The position numbers and the translations under genes are program-made. From Streptomyces sp. NBC_01591 (GTDB taxonomy: Bacteria; Actinomycetota; Actinomycetes; Streptomycetales; Streptomycetaceae): a stretch of DNA of 64,000 bases. The notes beneath the pieces were generated by a model that was given only the letters and a program-made list of their open reading frames with translations, ran no database searches and was not told the DNA's origin. Location: positions 372,001-436,000 of the forward strand of contig NZ_CP109327.1 of the NCBI RefSeq assembly GCF_035918155.1, written 5' to 3'. Shown in pieces: positions 17,561-26,450 of this stretch; the stretch's first letter is position 1, and each line of letters begins with the position of its first letter.

Positions 17561-17806
17561 GACGCGATCAGCCAGTACGGGCCGGCGGGGCCTGCTTGTT
17601 CTGTGGCGGGAGGACGAGGTGGTTCGTTTCTCCGAGGTCGGTGGACTCGGGCAGGTTTCTGGTGCTGACAATGCCGGACGGTACGGGCCAGTACATGGTG
17701 CGGGCGGCGGGATCCAGGATGACGCGGCCCGCGTCCGGGCTGAATCGCTCGACGGCCGGCCCGGTAATGCGTCACAACATCACCAACCCGTGCGGCCGCT
17801 GTCACA

Positions 17807-18340
17807 TCACGGTTCTCCGGCGGCCCGAGCGGCGTAGGACCTCGCGAGCAGTTCCTCCACCAGAGCGCCCTTCGCCGTCGAGTACTCCTGCCTGCCCCCG
17901 CTGTCGGCGTTTAACCGCTGTGCGAGGGCCAACTTCAACGCGCTGTAGCGCCGGACTTCATCGGGCCGCTGACGCAGGTAGTCACGGAGCAAGATGTGAT
18001 CAAGGTAGGGCTTGGAACCTGCGACCACGCCGTACAGGTGATGTCCGGGAGCCGCAGAAGGGGCTTGAAAGGCCTCCCGCCCCGGAATCCCCAGATCACC
18101 TTCGTGCCGGTAACCCTGCCCGGTAAGCAGGGAGATCAGCTCGGGCATGACCGCCCCCTCGGCCACCACAATGTCAAGGTCGATGATCGGCTTGGCAGCA
18201 CATCCGGGCACGGCCGTACTTCCGACATGCTCGATGGATACAGGTAGATCCGCGACGTGAGGTACAAGTCGCTGCCGCAGATCCTGGAATCGCTCAGCCC
18301 ATCGGGGGTCGTAGTCGCTGACCACGATCATGCCAGTCAT
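17807..18340 (-). CDS. GrpB family protein (UPF0157, nucleotidyltransferase-like)
   Basis: 177-residue protein of the GrpB/UPF0157 family, related to the nucleotidyltransferase fold. Diagnostic segments are 'VVSDYDPRWAERFQ', 'HVGSTAVPGCAAKPIIDLD' and 'HLYGVVAGSKPYLDHILLRD'. The fold's GS...D.D pattern is present as GSTAVPG and IDLDIVV. Some relatives are fused to CoaE; no exact reaction is established. The gene is complete and its 5' side faces the IS element at 18.4 kb. Confidence 0.88.
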   Translation of the reverse strand: MTGMIVVSDYDPRWAERFQDLRQRLVPHVADLPVSIEHVGSTAVPGCAAKPIIDLDIVVAEGAVMPELISLLTGQGYRHEGDLGIPGREAFQAPSAAPGHHLYGVVAGSKPYLDHILLRDYLRQRPDEVRRYSALKLALAQRLNADSGGRQEYSTAKGALVEELLARSYAARAAGEP

Positions 18341-18415
18341 GCCGGCACTCTCCCACAGGACCGCCAGGGCCCCATCGAATCGCTTCGAGAGTCCCGACTA
18401 TCGCGTACCGAGTCG

Positions 18416-19996
18416 TTAGCTTGGCGTTTATGCAGCTCTGCTGTTTGTGATGGCTGCCGCGAGGTTTGGTTTGTCCTGTTTCCCGACGGGGTGCTCGCGT
18501 GCGCGGTGCTTGTTCTTCATCCCAATTGGCCGGCCGGGGCCTGCGGTGCTGGGTTTCGGTGCGCTGGCCGGCTGAGGCGTTTTCCCGTGGAGGCGGCGAA
18601 ATCCTCGACGGACGCGCGCGGGTGTGAGGCGCCCTTGGCGGGCGGGCCGCTCCCAGGGATTGCGGAGGTCTTCTGCGAGGGGCCGGGCAAGGCGGAGTTG
18701 GGTGTGGGCTGCAATGACGAGCCAGGTCCAGCGGTCGGCGGCGGCCGGCTCGCGGAGTTTGGGAGCGGTCCACCCCAACGTCTGCTTGAACATCCTGAAG
18801 GTGTGCTCAAGGTCGAATCTGCGCAGGAATGCCTGCCAGAGCCGGTCCACATCCCCAGCAGTCGCGGCAGTGGCCGACCACCACAGCCAGACCGGCCTGG
18901 GGCTGCGGTCTCCACGGAGGTGGTCGACCTGAACACGGATGACGGTGCCTTCGATGACCGGCAGGTCTCCTTCGGGGTGGTTGGCCCAGGCCGAGCGCCG
19001 GACCAGTAGTGGGTGCAGTCGATCCCAGGCAGTGGCGACGGCCTTCCCGTAGTGGGTGGTGTCGGTCACCGTGGTGACCGACGGGATCGGCTGAGTGGCC
19101 GCAACCTCGAACGCGAACTCCGCCCCGCGCTTGGGCTTGCGCCCGCGTTTGCCCGCCGGCTGTGGCGGGGGCGGGAAGTACAGGACGCGGTTCGAACGCA
19201 TCCGGCCCAACAGTTCCACGGGCAGGTCCGCGAGCAGGAAAGCCAGACGGGTCACGTCATAGCCGGCATCGACGACGACCAGGACGGGCGGGTCACCGAT
19301 CTGCCACTGCCCTGTCACATACAGCCGCTGGAACACGTCCCGGACCTGGGCTGCGGAGACGGCGATCGCGTCGTCCCACGGACACAGCCGGACCACGTCC
19401 AGCATGGCAGTCCACGACGTCCGCCCCGGTTCCAGAGCGGCAATGAAGGAGTAGGGCCACCCGGGGATCATCTGGGCCGAGCCCCTGCCCCGACCGTATG
19501 TATGGCAAAACAGCCGATCCGGGCTGGTACTCGCATCAGGCCGCAACCAGTTGCTGACATCGACCGCCAAGACCAACCGCCCCTCCGCCGTCCGGGGAAG
19601 CGGCAGACCCGCCAGCGCCCGGCGCAGCCGTGCCACATCCAGATGCCCGAGGTTCAGCCCGCCGTACAACGCACCATGCCCACGCTGATGCTCAGGCGCC
19701 AGGGACAGCTCGACCAACGTCCTCACTGGGCCGTCCGCACACAGCAAGGCGTCACTCAGCTCGAACAAGGCGTCGGGCCTCTTGGTCAGGCAGGCATAGA
19801 ACTCCGTCCGGAAGCCCGACAGTTCGGCAAACGCATCCCGCTGCAGCAGACTCATTGTTCCGGCCTTCGTGCTGGTCAAGTGCCTCTGTGACGGAGCACA
19901 GGATCAGGCGAAGGCCGCTCTCGCGTCAGGCACTCAGCCGAAAGCGACACCAAGTTCGACGCTACGTTCGACCGCGGACGATAAACGCCAAGCTTA
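18416..19996. mobile_element. IS element with IS701/IS4-type DDE transposase, complete
   Basis: About 1.58 kb, bounded by inverted repeats with a 14-bp identical core AGCTTGGCGTTTAT (18,418-18,431 and, inverted, 19,981-19,994). It carries one intact transposase gene, so it may still be active. Its right end touches the left end of the IS630 element. No target duplication was resolved because of that contact. Confidence 0.78.
18428..19855 (-). CDS. DDE transposase (IS701/IS4-like, NF041680-type)
   Basis: 475 residues from the ATG at 19,855. Catalytic residues are visible in the blocks 'LVLAVDVSNWLRPDA' (first Asp), 'VLVVVDAGYDVTRLAFL' (second Asp) and 'RFDLEHTFRMFKQTLGW' (Glu with the Y/H-x-R/T-like insertion-domain motif). 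The N-terminal 'LSLAPEHQRGHGALYGGLN' is typical of the group that is widespread in Streptomyces. The C-terminus is very basic. Complete, no frameshift. Confidence 0.86.
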   Translation of the reverse strand: MSLLQRDAFAELSGFRTEFYACLTKRPDALFELSDALLCADGPVRTLVELSLAPEHQRGHGALYGGLNLGHLDVARLRRALAGLPLPRTAEGRLVLAVDVSNWLRPDASTSPDRLFCHTYGRGRGSAQMIPGWPYSFIAALEPGRTSWTAMLDVVRLCPWDDAIAVSAAQVRDVFQRLYVTGQWQIGDPPVLVVVDAGYDVTRLAFLLADLPVELLGRMRSNRVLYFPPPPQPAGKRGRKPKRGAEFAFEVAATQPIPSVTTVTDTTHYGKAVATAWDRLHPLLVRRSAWANHPEGDLPVIEGTVIRVQVDHLRGDRSPRPVWLWWSATAATAGDVDRLWQAFLRRFDLEHTFRMFKQTLGWTAPKLREPAAADRWTWLVIAAHTQLRLARPLAEDLRNPWERPARQGRLTPARVRRGFRRLHGKTPQPASAPKPSTAGPGRPIGMKNKHRAREHPVGKQDKPNLAAAITNSRAA

Positions 19997-20028
19997 GTGG
20001 TCGACGCTGGAAGTCCTTCGGGGGTTGA

Positions 20029-21199
20029 TCAGGCAGCCAGTGCGACGGAGGATTCTTGGTGTCGGTCGGTGAGCGTGTGCCGGTCGATCCGGGCCAGCAG
20101 ATCGTCCAGGTCGGAGGTGGTGAACTTCCACTGGAACGGCTGTGCCGTGGCGTTGTAGCGGTCTTCGAACCCTCGGAGCCGATCCCTGACCTGATCGAGG
20201 TCGGTGAAGTCGTTGGGCGAGACGACCTTGCGTTGCACGATGGAGAAGAAGACCTCGATCTGGTTCACCCAGGAGGCGTGGACCGGGACGGTGTTCGGGA
20301 ACTTGGCGGCCAGGCGGTCGATGGCCTTCTTGCCGCGGTGCGAGGAGCCGTTGTCCACGATCCAGAAGACGCGCTTCGCGCCGGCGTAGGGCTCCTGCGC
20401 CATGACCTGTTCGACCAGGGCCATGAACGGCACGATGCCGGTGGTGGCCTCGCAGCGGCCGAAGACTTTCGCCTGGTGGACGTCGTAGGCGGCCAGGTAG
20501 GCCACGGCACCGCCGCGGCCGTACTCGTGATTGACGCGCATCGCCCTGGCCTGGCCCGGGGCCAGGGTCGGGTGGCAGCGGCAGCGGGCCTGGACCGAGG
20601 TCTTCTCGTCGCTGGAGACCACGTACTCGTCCGCGCCGAGGGGTTCGCCTTCGTAGGTTCGGGCGTACAGGTCAAGGACGCGCTGGGCCTTGGCGCGGAA
20701 GTCCGGGTCCCGGATGAAGATCCAGGACCGGTACTGCCAGGGCTTGAGTGCGTCCTCGCGCAGCCAACGGCGCACGGTGGACGCCGAGACGGTGTCGGTG
20801 ACGCCGCGCGCGGTCAGCTCGGCGGCCAGCTCCGGGCACGACCAGCGCGACAGGGGCGTGCCGGTCTCGGCGGGTAACTGGCAGGCCAGGGCCTTGGCTT
20901 CGGCGACCCGCACGGGGGTGAAGCGGGAGGGACGCCCGGAGCGTTTGCGGTCGGCCAGGGCCGGCAGCCCGCCCTGGGCGAACCGGCCGCGCCAGGTCCG
21001 CACGGTATCCACGTGCAGACGGGTCTCGGCGGCGATCCGGGCATTTGCCCCGGCCGCGTGCCGCCAGCAGCACAACGGTCGCCCGCTGCCGGGCCTGGTG
21101 CCCGGTCTTGTGGCCGTAGGCCATCTTTTTCAGCCGGTGCCGCTCGGCAGCGGTCAGGGTTATCGGACGGGCTGGGGCAACGGGCACAGCAGATGGACC
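20029..21199 (-). pseudogene. IS630-family transposase with -1 frameshift
   Basis: The N-terminal frame ('LTAAERHRLKKMAYGHKTGH', 'RATVVLLAA') continues in another frame ('GANARIAAETRLHVDTVRTW'). The junction is at a GGGG run near 21,055; three G would restore one frame. The DDE blocks are 'VVSSDEKTSVQ', 'VFWIVDNGSSHRGK' and 'HASWVNQIEVFFSIVQRK'. The shift may be loss of function or programmed -1 frameshifting, which some IS630 members use; the sequence alone does not decide this. Confidence 0.75.
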
Positions 21200-21265
21200 G
21201 ATCGGCAGAAGTGGATCACGGCGGGCCGTAGTCTGCCGCATCCGGCGCCGGGACGATCCGGCAGG

Positions 21266-21601
21266 ATGGCCGTCATGCCCACGACGCCGGAGTCCACCCA
21301 GCTGTCACTCGCCCAGCAGTTGACCCAGTACGCCCGCACCGCCTGGCCGCAACTGACGGACCTGCACATCCGCCACCGCGGTGCCTTCGCCTACGTAGAG
21401 GGCGAACTGGCAGACGGCGAGCGGGTCAAGCTGATGCGCCTGCGCTACGGCGGCACCGCCAGCCGATGGGGCTTCGCCCTCTACTACGCCAGCAGCGACC
21501 GCTACGAGGACTCCCTGCTACCCACCGGCGCCTTCGCCGGCAGCCCCGAAGACACCCTCGACTGCGCCTGCCAGCTCCACCTCGCCCGACCCGAACTCTG
21601 A
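21266..21601 (+). CDS. IS630-associated passenger protein, function unknown
   Basis: 111 residues, within the IS630 repeats. 'LTQYARTAWPQLTDLHIRHR' and 'MRLRYGGTASRWGFALYYAS' with 'GSPEDTLDCACQLHL' form a compact alpha/beta protein seen next to transposases in Streptomyces. No catalytic motif is recognised. The start could be either of two ATGs (21,266 or 21,275). Confidence 0.6.
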   Translation: MAVMPTTPESTQLSLAQQLTQYARTAWPQLTDLHIRHRGAFAYVEGELADGERVKLMRLRYGGTASRWGFALYYASSDRYEDSLLPTGAFAGSPEDTLDCACQLHLARPEL

Positions 21602-21714
21602 CCCCAGCGACACACACAGCAGCGGCTTCGGAGTCAACCCCCGAAGGATTGCCGGAGCCGACCACTAAGCTGGCGGTGGCGGAGGCCGACTCCGCGTCAG
21701 GCTGGCGAACGGTG

Positions 21715-22338
21715 ATGGACGCTTTGTACTTCGCGTTGGCATACAAAAAAGAGGCCCGCTGCCCCGTCTTCCTCAACGGAATGATCCACGAGGCGTTCTC
21801 GGACAATGGCTACGACAGGTCGATGCAGTACACCTGGCACCACGCCATGGGCCACGCCCCGCTGGCCGACCTTCCGCCCGAGCTGTGGCTGATCGCGAAG
21901 GACCGGGCATACGACTTCGACTTCCATACGTCGTTCGACGGGCACGTTGTCAGCGGCGACTTCCTGTCCCTGATGCAGTCCACCGACACTGGCAGCTGGC
22001 AGGCCGCGAGGCTGCATGCGGTGTCCACCAAGGGCAAACGGATCTCGGTGAAGGACTACTTCTTTGTAAAGTTCCCCCGGGCCGAGCTGCTGAAGGTCGA
22101 GGACGTGGTCGACCTCGAGAGGTCGAAAATCGACTACCGCCGCGACGGGCAGATCAAGAAGGTCTGGGAGCTCCGATTCAGGAAATCACCGGAGCGCGAC
22201 CTGTTCTTCCTCGACTGCATCTCGCTCCTGGGTGTTGCCTTCTGCTCGGAGAGATTCACCGAAGGTGCGAAGCGGTTCAGGCCGAGGGGGGTCGAGTTCG
22301 TGGAGCTGCCTGAGATCGGGGCTATCCACAGCGCGTGA
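21715..22338 (+). CDS. Immunity-like protein (Imm11/DUF1629-type pattern)
   Basis: 207 residues. The C-terminal pattern 'LLGVAFCSERFTEGAKRF' followed by 'GVEFVEL' matches the 'vSerlkexl...GvxFxpl' end of Imm11-type immunity proteins that protect against polymorphic toxins. The N-terminal half ('PPELWLIAKDRAYDFDFHTS', 'FDGHVVSGDFLSLMQS') is consistent with that fold. There is no toxin gene nearby. It lies exactly between two same-orientation right ends of the IS630 element, so it may be cargo. The start ATG is uncertain; the frame is open upstream into the IS end. Confidence 0.5.
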   Translation: MDALYFALAYKKEARCPVFLNGMIHEAFSDNGYDRSMQYTWHHAMGHAPLADLPPELWLIAKDRAYDFDFHTSFDGHVVSGDFLSLMQSTDTGSWQAARLHAVSTKGKRISVKDYFFVKFPRAELLKVEDVVDLERSKIDYRRDGQIKKVWELRFRKSPERDLFFLDCISLLGVAFCSERFTEGAKRFRPRGVEFVELPEIGAIHSA

Positions 22339-22421
22339 CCGGACGCTCCGCCTCCGTGCGACGATCCTCCACCTCGTCGCCCTCGACACCTGACAGCGGA
22401 CACACCCACAACCAGCCCGGA

Positions 22422-22455
22422 GTCAACCCCCGAAGGACTTCGAGAGCCGACCACT
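22422..22455. repeat. Second copy of the IS630 right terminal repeat
   Basis: TCAACCCCCGAAGGA...GAGCCGACCACT repeats the right end at 21,634-21,666 in the same orientation, 790 bases downstream. Together with the single left end at 19,996 it could define a longer 2.46-kb unit carrying the immunity-like gene. Confidence 0.7.
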
Positions 22456-22513
22456 TAGTGGCCACTCGGCGTACGAAGCTCTCCTTCTGCTTCTCGGCTT
22501 CCTGGTTCTTCAT
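22456..22513 (-). pseudogene. 5' end of a gene cut by the IS630 terminal repeat
   Basis: A strong ribosome site AAAGGAGG stands 8 bases before ATG at 22,513, which opens a hydrophilic frame 'MKNQEAEKQKESFVRRVATK' that ends at the IS repeat. A second ATG 4 bases upstream gives another short frame. The remainder of the gene is not found in this window. Confidence 0.45.
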
Positions 22514-22930
22514 CCATTCGTCCTCCTTTCCCACAGTGCCCCGCGCGTTCTCGGGGCCTTTTGGCCTCTATCCGCGTCAGTTGCTCGGAAGTGGGTGATG
22601 TGTGGTGGAAGCCCATCTTTCCTGCCGGCGCGCGGGAGAGGCTCTCGACGGGCGGTCAGGTCTGGCTGCCCGTACGGCCGGTGTGGTCGCCCTGACAGGA
22701 CGGTGCCCGTGTGTCCCCGCTGGTCCGTCGCACGTGCCACGGGGCCACTTGCACACTTCGGAATCCGACAGCTCGCCTACGAGCACGGCGCCCGCCTGGT
22801 ACCGGAGGAGCTTCTGGTGCCTCCTCGACTGTGGCTGTCGGGTGCTCCACCCACACCTCCCCCCAGCGGATACCCTTGTCCCCGCGCTCACTCACAGAAA
22901 CATCGGAACCCTCTTTCGTAGCTTGAGCCT

Positions 22931-23983
22931 ATGGTGAGAACTGAACCCAACGCGGCCGACAGGCACTTGATCCAGCTCACAGCAGCATCCGGACTGGAAC
23001 TGAGCCCCTACCAGCTGGAGCGGTGGCGAACGGCCGGGCTGATTCCCCGGCCTGGGCCGGACACCCTGGTGCGGATCGGGAGCGCCAAGGTCTACCCGCC
23101 GGAGACAGCCGCCCTCGTGACAGGGCTCCTGGTATGTGCTCCGCTGTGCAGAACGAACGAGGACCTGGCTCTTCTGGCGTTCTTCAATGAGGTCCCAGTG
23201 CCCTCCGATCCCGTACGCGCTGCCCTACTCAAGAACTACTTTCCCCAGTACAGCAAGATCCGGAAACGGGAGAACGAGGCGTTGCAGCGGATCCCGGCGG
23301 AACATCGTGAGCAGGACAGGCCCTGGTACGACTGGGCAGAATCCGCAGCTTCCCTGGACATGGAGAACAAGGCGGCCGTCCAGCAGATGAGAGACAACCT
23401 CCGACGCCGCCGCGACCTGGCGACAGCATCGCGCGCCGAGCTCGATGAACGAGTCCGCGGCGTACTGATCTGGCTGAATGCGCCGGCTTTGCCCACGCGT
23501 GACAGCGTGTTCATGGCGGACCTGCGCGCCGCCATGGCGTTCGCCGGACCGCCCGAACTGTCCCGTGCAGCGTGGCTGCTCGCAGCGCACTGCCACAGCG
23601 AGCAGCTCGCAGAGCGCAGCGAAACCTCCGGCCTGGAGCGGCTTGAGACCTTTCTGGCTGTGACCGACGACGATCTGAGGGCCCTGCGGGAGCAGGTGAG
23701 AGAGTCCCTGGACGCCATGTGGTACATGGCGTCGGAAGGTTGCAGCCGCCGATTCGAGCTGGACTCACCCAGGATGGCCCGGCTGGCAGGCCGCATGCTC
23801 GTGGAATGGACCACCGCGCGCCAGGCCCACCCTCCCGGCTCGCGCCCCGCCCAGTTGTTGGTGGACGGCCTGCGCAGCCTGTGGTTCCTGTGCTCGACCG
23901 ACTCCGTTGGAGAAGGCCGCTCTGCCTTCCAGCGCCGGACCCGGTCCCGGCGCATGTACTGCTCGCGGCCGCGACCAGTATGA
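22931..23983 (+). CDS. Conserved hypothetical protein with MerR-like N-terminus
   Basis: 350 residues. Residues 15-55 ('LTAASGLELSPYQLERWRTA', 'GLIPRP') look like the first helix-turn-helix of a MerR regulator, but the wing-helix and effector part do not follow the family. The rest is helical, Leu/Arg/Glu-rich, without membrane segments. Its C-terminus ('RSAFQRRTRSRRMYCSRP') is basic and may be altered, since a Tn3 scar begins 130 bases later. Function unknown. Confidence 0.55.
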   Translation: MVRTEPNAADRHLIQLTAASGLELSPYQLERWRTAGLIPRPGPDTLVRIGSAKVYPPETAALVTGLLVCAPLCRTNEDLALLAFFNEVPVPSDPVRAALLKNYFPQYSKIRKRENEALQRIPAEHREQDRPWYDWAESAASLDMENKAAVQQMRDNLRRRRDLATASRAELDERVRGVLIWLNAPALPTRDSVFMADLRAAMAFAGPPELSRAAWLLAAHCHSEQLAERSETSGLERLETFLAVTDDDLRALREQVRESLDAMWYMASEGCSRRFELDSPRMARLAGRMLVEWTTARQAHPPGSRPAQLLVDGLRSLWFLCSTDSVGEGRSAFQRRTRSRRMYCSRPRPV

Positions 23984-24111
23984 ACGGTCCGGCCGCTTCA
24001 GGACGACGCCGCTCCCAACCACCGCTCAAGACCCGCGAGGAGCACTGCGCAGATGTCCTCGGCGATGAGCACGAACGATGAAGACCGAAGAGGTGGTACG
24101 AGGGTGCCCGA

Positions 24112-24421
24112 CCCGATGGACGACACCTACCGGCAACTGATGAACCAGCAGCTCACCGTCCAGGAGTCCCGCCACCGCCTGGCCCGCGCGATCTGTCACG
24201 GCGGCCGCGGGCCGATCCGCCAGGCGCACCGGGACGGACAGGAGGACCAGCTCGCCGCCCTCGGGCTCGTCCTCAACGCCGTCGTGCTCTGGAACAACCG
24301 CTACCTGGACGCCGCCATCGCCCAGCTGCGTACCCAGGGCCACGACATCAAGGACGAGGACGTGGCCCGCCTCTCGCCACCGAGGGAGGACCGGGGGATC
24401 CAAAGAGAGGCGGAGGTGGCT
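24112..24421 (+). pseudogene. Tn3-family transposase, C-terminal scar
   Basis: About 100 codons: 'DTYRQLMNQQLTVQESRHRL' then 'GQEDQLAALGLVLNAVVLWN' and 'RTQGHDIKDEDVARLSP'. This is the catalytic-core end of Tn3 TnpA. The expected final 'LGxxHINxLGRYxF' is replaced by unrelated sequence. The frame stays open into the next gene, so automated annotation would wrongly fuse the two. A second Tn3 scar lies at 53.8 kb. Confidence 0.68.
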
Positions 24422-25000
24422 TTGAGTGAGGAAATCCGGGGCGCGGCCGAGGAGTTCGAGCGTTCGGCGAACTGGCTGCGAAGCGAATTGAGGGCCATCG
24501 CGGCCGCCGTCGCACGCGGCGTGGAACCGGAGGTCGAGGAGCGGATCCAGGAACGGCGCACCACGCGCGGGGCCATGGGCAGCCAGTTCACGATGCGTAT
24601 GACTCTGCCCGGCACTCCCTATGCGAGTGCGGCCGCCTCTGACGCGATGGTCGCGGCAGGCTGGTGCATCGAGAGTAGCGAGGGCGTCTGGGGGCCCCAC
24701 CTGAATGCACGGCGCGACGGATTCGAGGCGGGCCTCTTCAGCCGGCCGTTCGGCGGCATGGGCGTGTGGGGCAAGGCTCCCACCGTATGGTTCCACGCCC
24801 GCTGGATACGTCCGCCGCGCGCGGCAACGCCACAGACGATGATGCCCGGCTACCGGTTGTGCCGCATGTGTGACGGCTGGGGCACATGCACCGAATGCGA
24901 GGGCCTGGGCTTCATTAACGGCCAGCGGTGTATCGAGTGTGGTCTCGGAATGGACTGCTTGCAGTGCGGGGGCACCGGCCAGCAGCGCCTCGACAGCTGA
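24422..25000 (+). CDS. Hypothetical protein with DnaJ-like zinc-binding C-terminus
   Basis: 192 residues from a TTG at 24,422 preceded by GGAGGTG at good spacing; this start separates it from the Tn3 scar in the same frame. Residues ~1-60 are helical ('EEIRGAAEEFERSANWLRSE'). The last ~45 residues carry four cysteine pairs: CRMCDGWGTC, TECEGLG, 'CIECGLGMDCLQCGGTG'. This resembles the CxxCxGxG zinc centres of DnaJ/Hsp40. The middle is unassigned. It may bind RNA or protein through the zinc module (inference). Confidence 0.58.
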   Translation: MSEEIRGAAEEFERSANWLRSELRAIAAAVARGVEPEVEERIQERRTTRGAMGSQFTMRMTLPGTPYASAAASDAMVAAGWCIESSEGVWGPHLNARRDGFEAGLFSRPFGGMGVWGKAPTVWFHARWIRPPRAATPQTMMPGYRLCRMCDGWGTCTECEGLGFINGQRCIECGLGMDCLQCGGTGQQRLDS

Positions 25001-25169
25001 CCGGTCAGGTGAGCGCCGTGGCACGTCGGAAGCCGACCGGCCACCGACCGGCCACCGATCGGCCGGTGCTGGCCGCACCACTCAGCCCGTAGCGCGTCAC
25101 ACGTGGCCCGCTCCGCAATCGACTCAAAAGCTGCGTAGTCCTGCAGCGTCGCTGGGTGGTGCAAGGATC

Positions 25170-25347
25170 TCGGGCGTGGGCGATGTACGCCCGACGCCTG
25201 GTCAGGGAACATGAACGACTGGCAGAGAGCTCCGAGGCAACGCTCAACCTCGCGGCGATCAGGCTGATGCTACGGTGCCTCACCCGCCAGCCCGTTTACC
25301 CCAGTGCCGCCCATCCCCGGACCGGCGAAACACTGCAAGCGGCCTGA
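25170..25347 (+). pseudogene. IS5-family transposase, C-terminal scar
   Basis: About 55 codons: 'AMYARRLVREHERLAESSEA' and 'LNLAAIRLMLRCLTRQP', the end of an IS5-type transposase (RRLVRDxERxxETSEA). No catalytic part remains. Confidence 0.55.
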
Positions 25348-25349
25348 AC

Positions 25350-25669
25350 AGCCCCGGTCGTTGCCCTGGCCGTCACCGCCCTGTGGGCCGGGTCGCAAAC
25401 GACAGGCGAGCGAGCCGGGCACCAGCGATCTGTTGGGCCCGCTCCAGAACGTCCAGGAGGGTCCGCTGGGCTGCCCCATCGACCAGTGCGTCGCCGATCC
25501 GCAGCGTGTGGTGGCCGTGCTGACCCTGGACAGCCCCGCCGTACGCGCACCGGCCACTGCCCTCACCCTCGTGGCTTTGTACGTGACAGGGAGCAGCGCT
25601 TCGACAGCAGTTCGGGAGGCATCACCACTGGCGACGCGCCGCGGATGTTCACGACGACGCCCGGTAGAC
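25350..25669. other. Region without recognised gene
   Basis: About 320 bases with open frames on both strands but no family match; one minus-strand frame contains 'GDALVDGAAQRTLLDVLERA', which looks protein-like but is unassigned. Confidence 0.35.
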
Positions 25670-25707
25670 GGCCCTGTTCTCGTACAGCTACGGCCAGGTG
25701 GCGAGCA
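25670..25707. repeat. Left arm of a 38-bp inverted repeat flanking the SGNH hydrolase gene
   Basis: GGCCCTGTTCTCGTACAGCT followed by ACGGCCAGGTGGCGAGCA. Its inverted partner at 26,637-26,674 matches at 34 of 38 positions. In both copies, read in the direction GGCCCTG..., one frame encodes 'ALFSYSYGxVA', so the repeat could also be two copies of a coding fragment. Confidence 0.65.
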
Positions 25708-25781
25708 ATGCTGGGTGATGTTCCGGCTGTCGTTTCCTCTCGTCCGCGATCGCCGGTGTCGCGGGTGATTGCGATTTCCGG

Positions 25782-26450
25782 TCACGCGACCAGGCGCAGC
25801 CAGGCCGCCGCGAGTGCGGCGTGACCGGCCGGCGTCGGGTGTACGCCGTCCGCGGCCCAGTACTCCGGCCCGGTCGTCGCGGCGAGCTCGGCGAACATGC
25901 CATCGGCGGCGAGCACATGCGCGCCGTACTTGCGGGCGAGCTTGCGCACAATCTGGATCTTCGGGTCCAGGTCGGTGCGCCATTCCTTTCGCTCTTCCTC
26001 TCCGATGAGCACGACACCGGCACCGGCCTCGACGACGCCGTGGATCGGCAGGAGGAACGGCTCGATGAGGATCAGCTTCGTGCCCGCCTCGGCGAGGGGC
26101 GTGAGCAGGCGGTCATAACCCGCTTCGAACTCCTCCACGGGGATCACGTACCCCTTCGGGTCCAGCGTGTGCCAGCCCATGTCGTTGACCCCGACGAGGA
26201 TCGACACCACGTCCGGTCGCGCGTCGAGTACGTCTGTCTGCCAACGGGCTTCGAGGTCCATCACCTTGTTGCCGCCAATCCCGGTGTTCAGCCAGGTCAC
26301 GGGCCGGTCCGGGTGCCGCAGTCCCCACTCGCCCGCGACGCGCAGCGGGTAGCCGAACCCGAGACCGTCTTCGCTCTCCAGCCGTTGGCAGTCGGTGATC
26401 GAATCGCCGGTGAACATCACGGTGCTTCCCGGTCGGACAGTGATCGTCAT
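25782..26450 (-). CDS. SGNH/GDSL-family hydrolase
   Basis: 222-residue esterase/lipase-fold enzyme without signal peptide. The four blocks are visible: block I 'VMFTGDSITDCQR' (nucleophile Ser), block II Gly in 'LNTGIGGNKVMDL', block III 'ILVGVNDMGWHT' (Asn), block V 'AADGVHPTPAGH' (Asp and His). This order matches rhamnogalacturonan acetylesterase-like carbohydrate esterases. The start is the ATG at 26,450 with AAGGAG 7 bases upstream. The gene is flanked by 38-bp inverted repeats ~1 kb apart, suggesting that it may have moved as a unit. Confidence 0.87.
   Translation of the reverse strand: MTITVRPGSTVMFTGDSITDCQRLESEDGLGFGYPLRVAGEWGLRHPDRPVTWLNTGIGGNKVMDLEARWQTDVLDARPDVVSILVGVNDMGWHTLDPKGYVIPVEEFEAGYDRLLTPLAEAGTKLILIEPFLLPIHGVVEAGAGVVLIGEEERKEWRTDLDPKIQIVRKLARKYGAHVLAADGMFAELAATTGPEYWAADGVHPTPAGHAALAAAWLRLVA

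Larger units (their letters stand above)
19996..21667. mobile_element. IS630-family element with passenger gene
   Basis: Imperfect 33-bp inverted repeats: left 19,996-20,028 (AGTGGTCGACGCTGGAAGTC...) and right 21,634-21,666, sharing the inner block TCCTTCGGGGGTTGA. A TA dinucleotide lies at both outer edges, as expected for the IS630/Tc1 group. Inside are the minus-strand transposase (frameshifted) and a plus-strand passenger ORF. A second copy of the right end lies at 22,422-22,455 (separate entry). Confidence 0.72.

Noticed and set aside
24053..25000. Single 315-residue protein combining Tn3 tail and zinc motif
   Set aside because: A better explanation is a Tn3 scar followed by a separate TTG-started gene with its own ribosome site.
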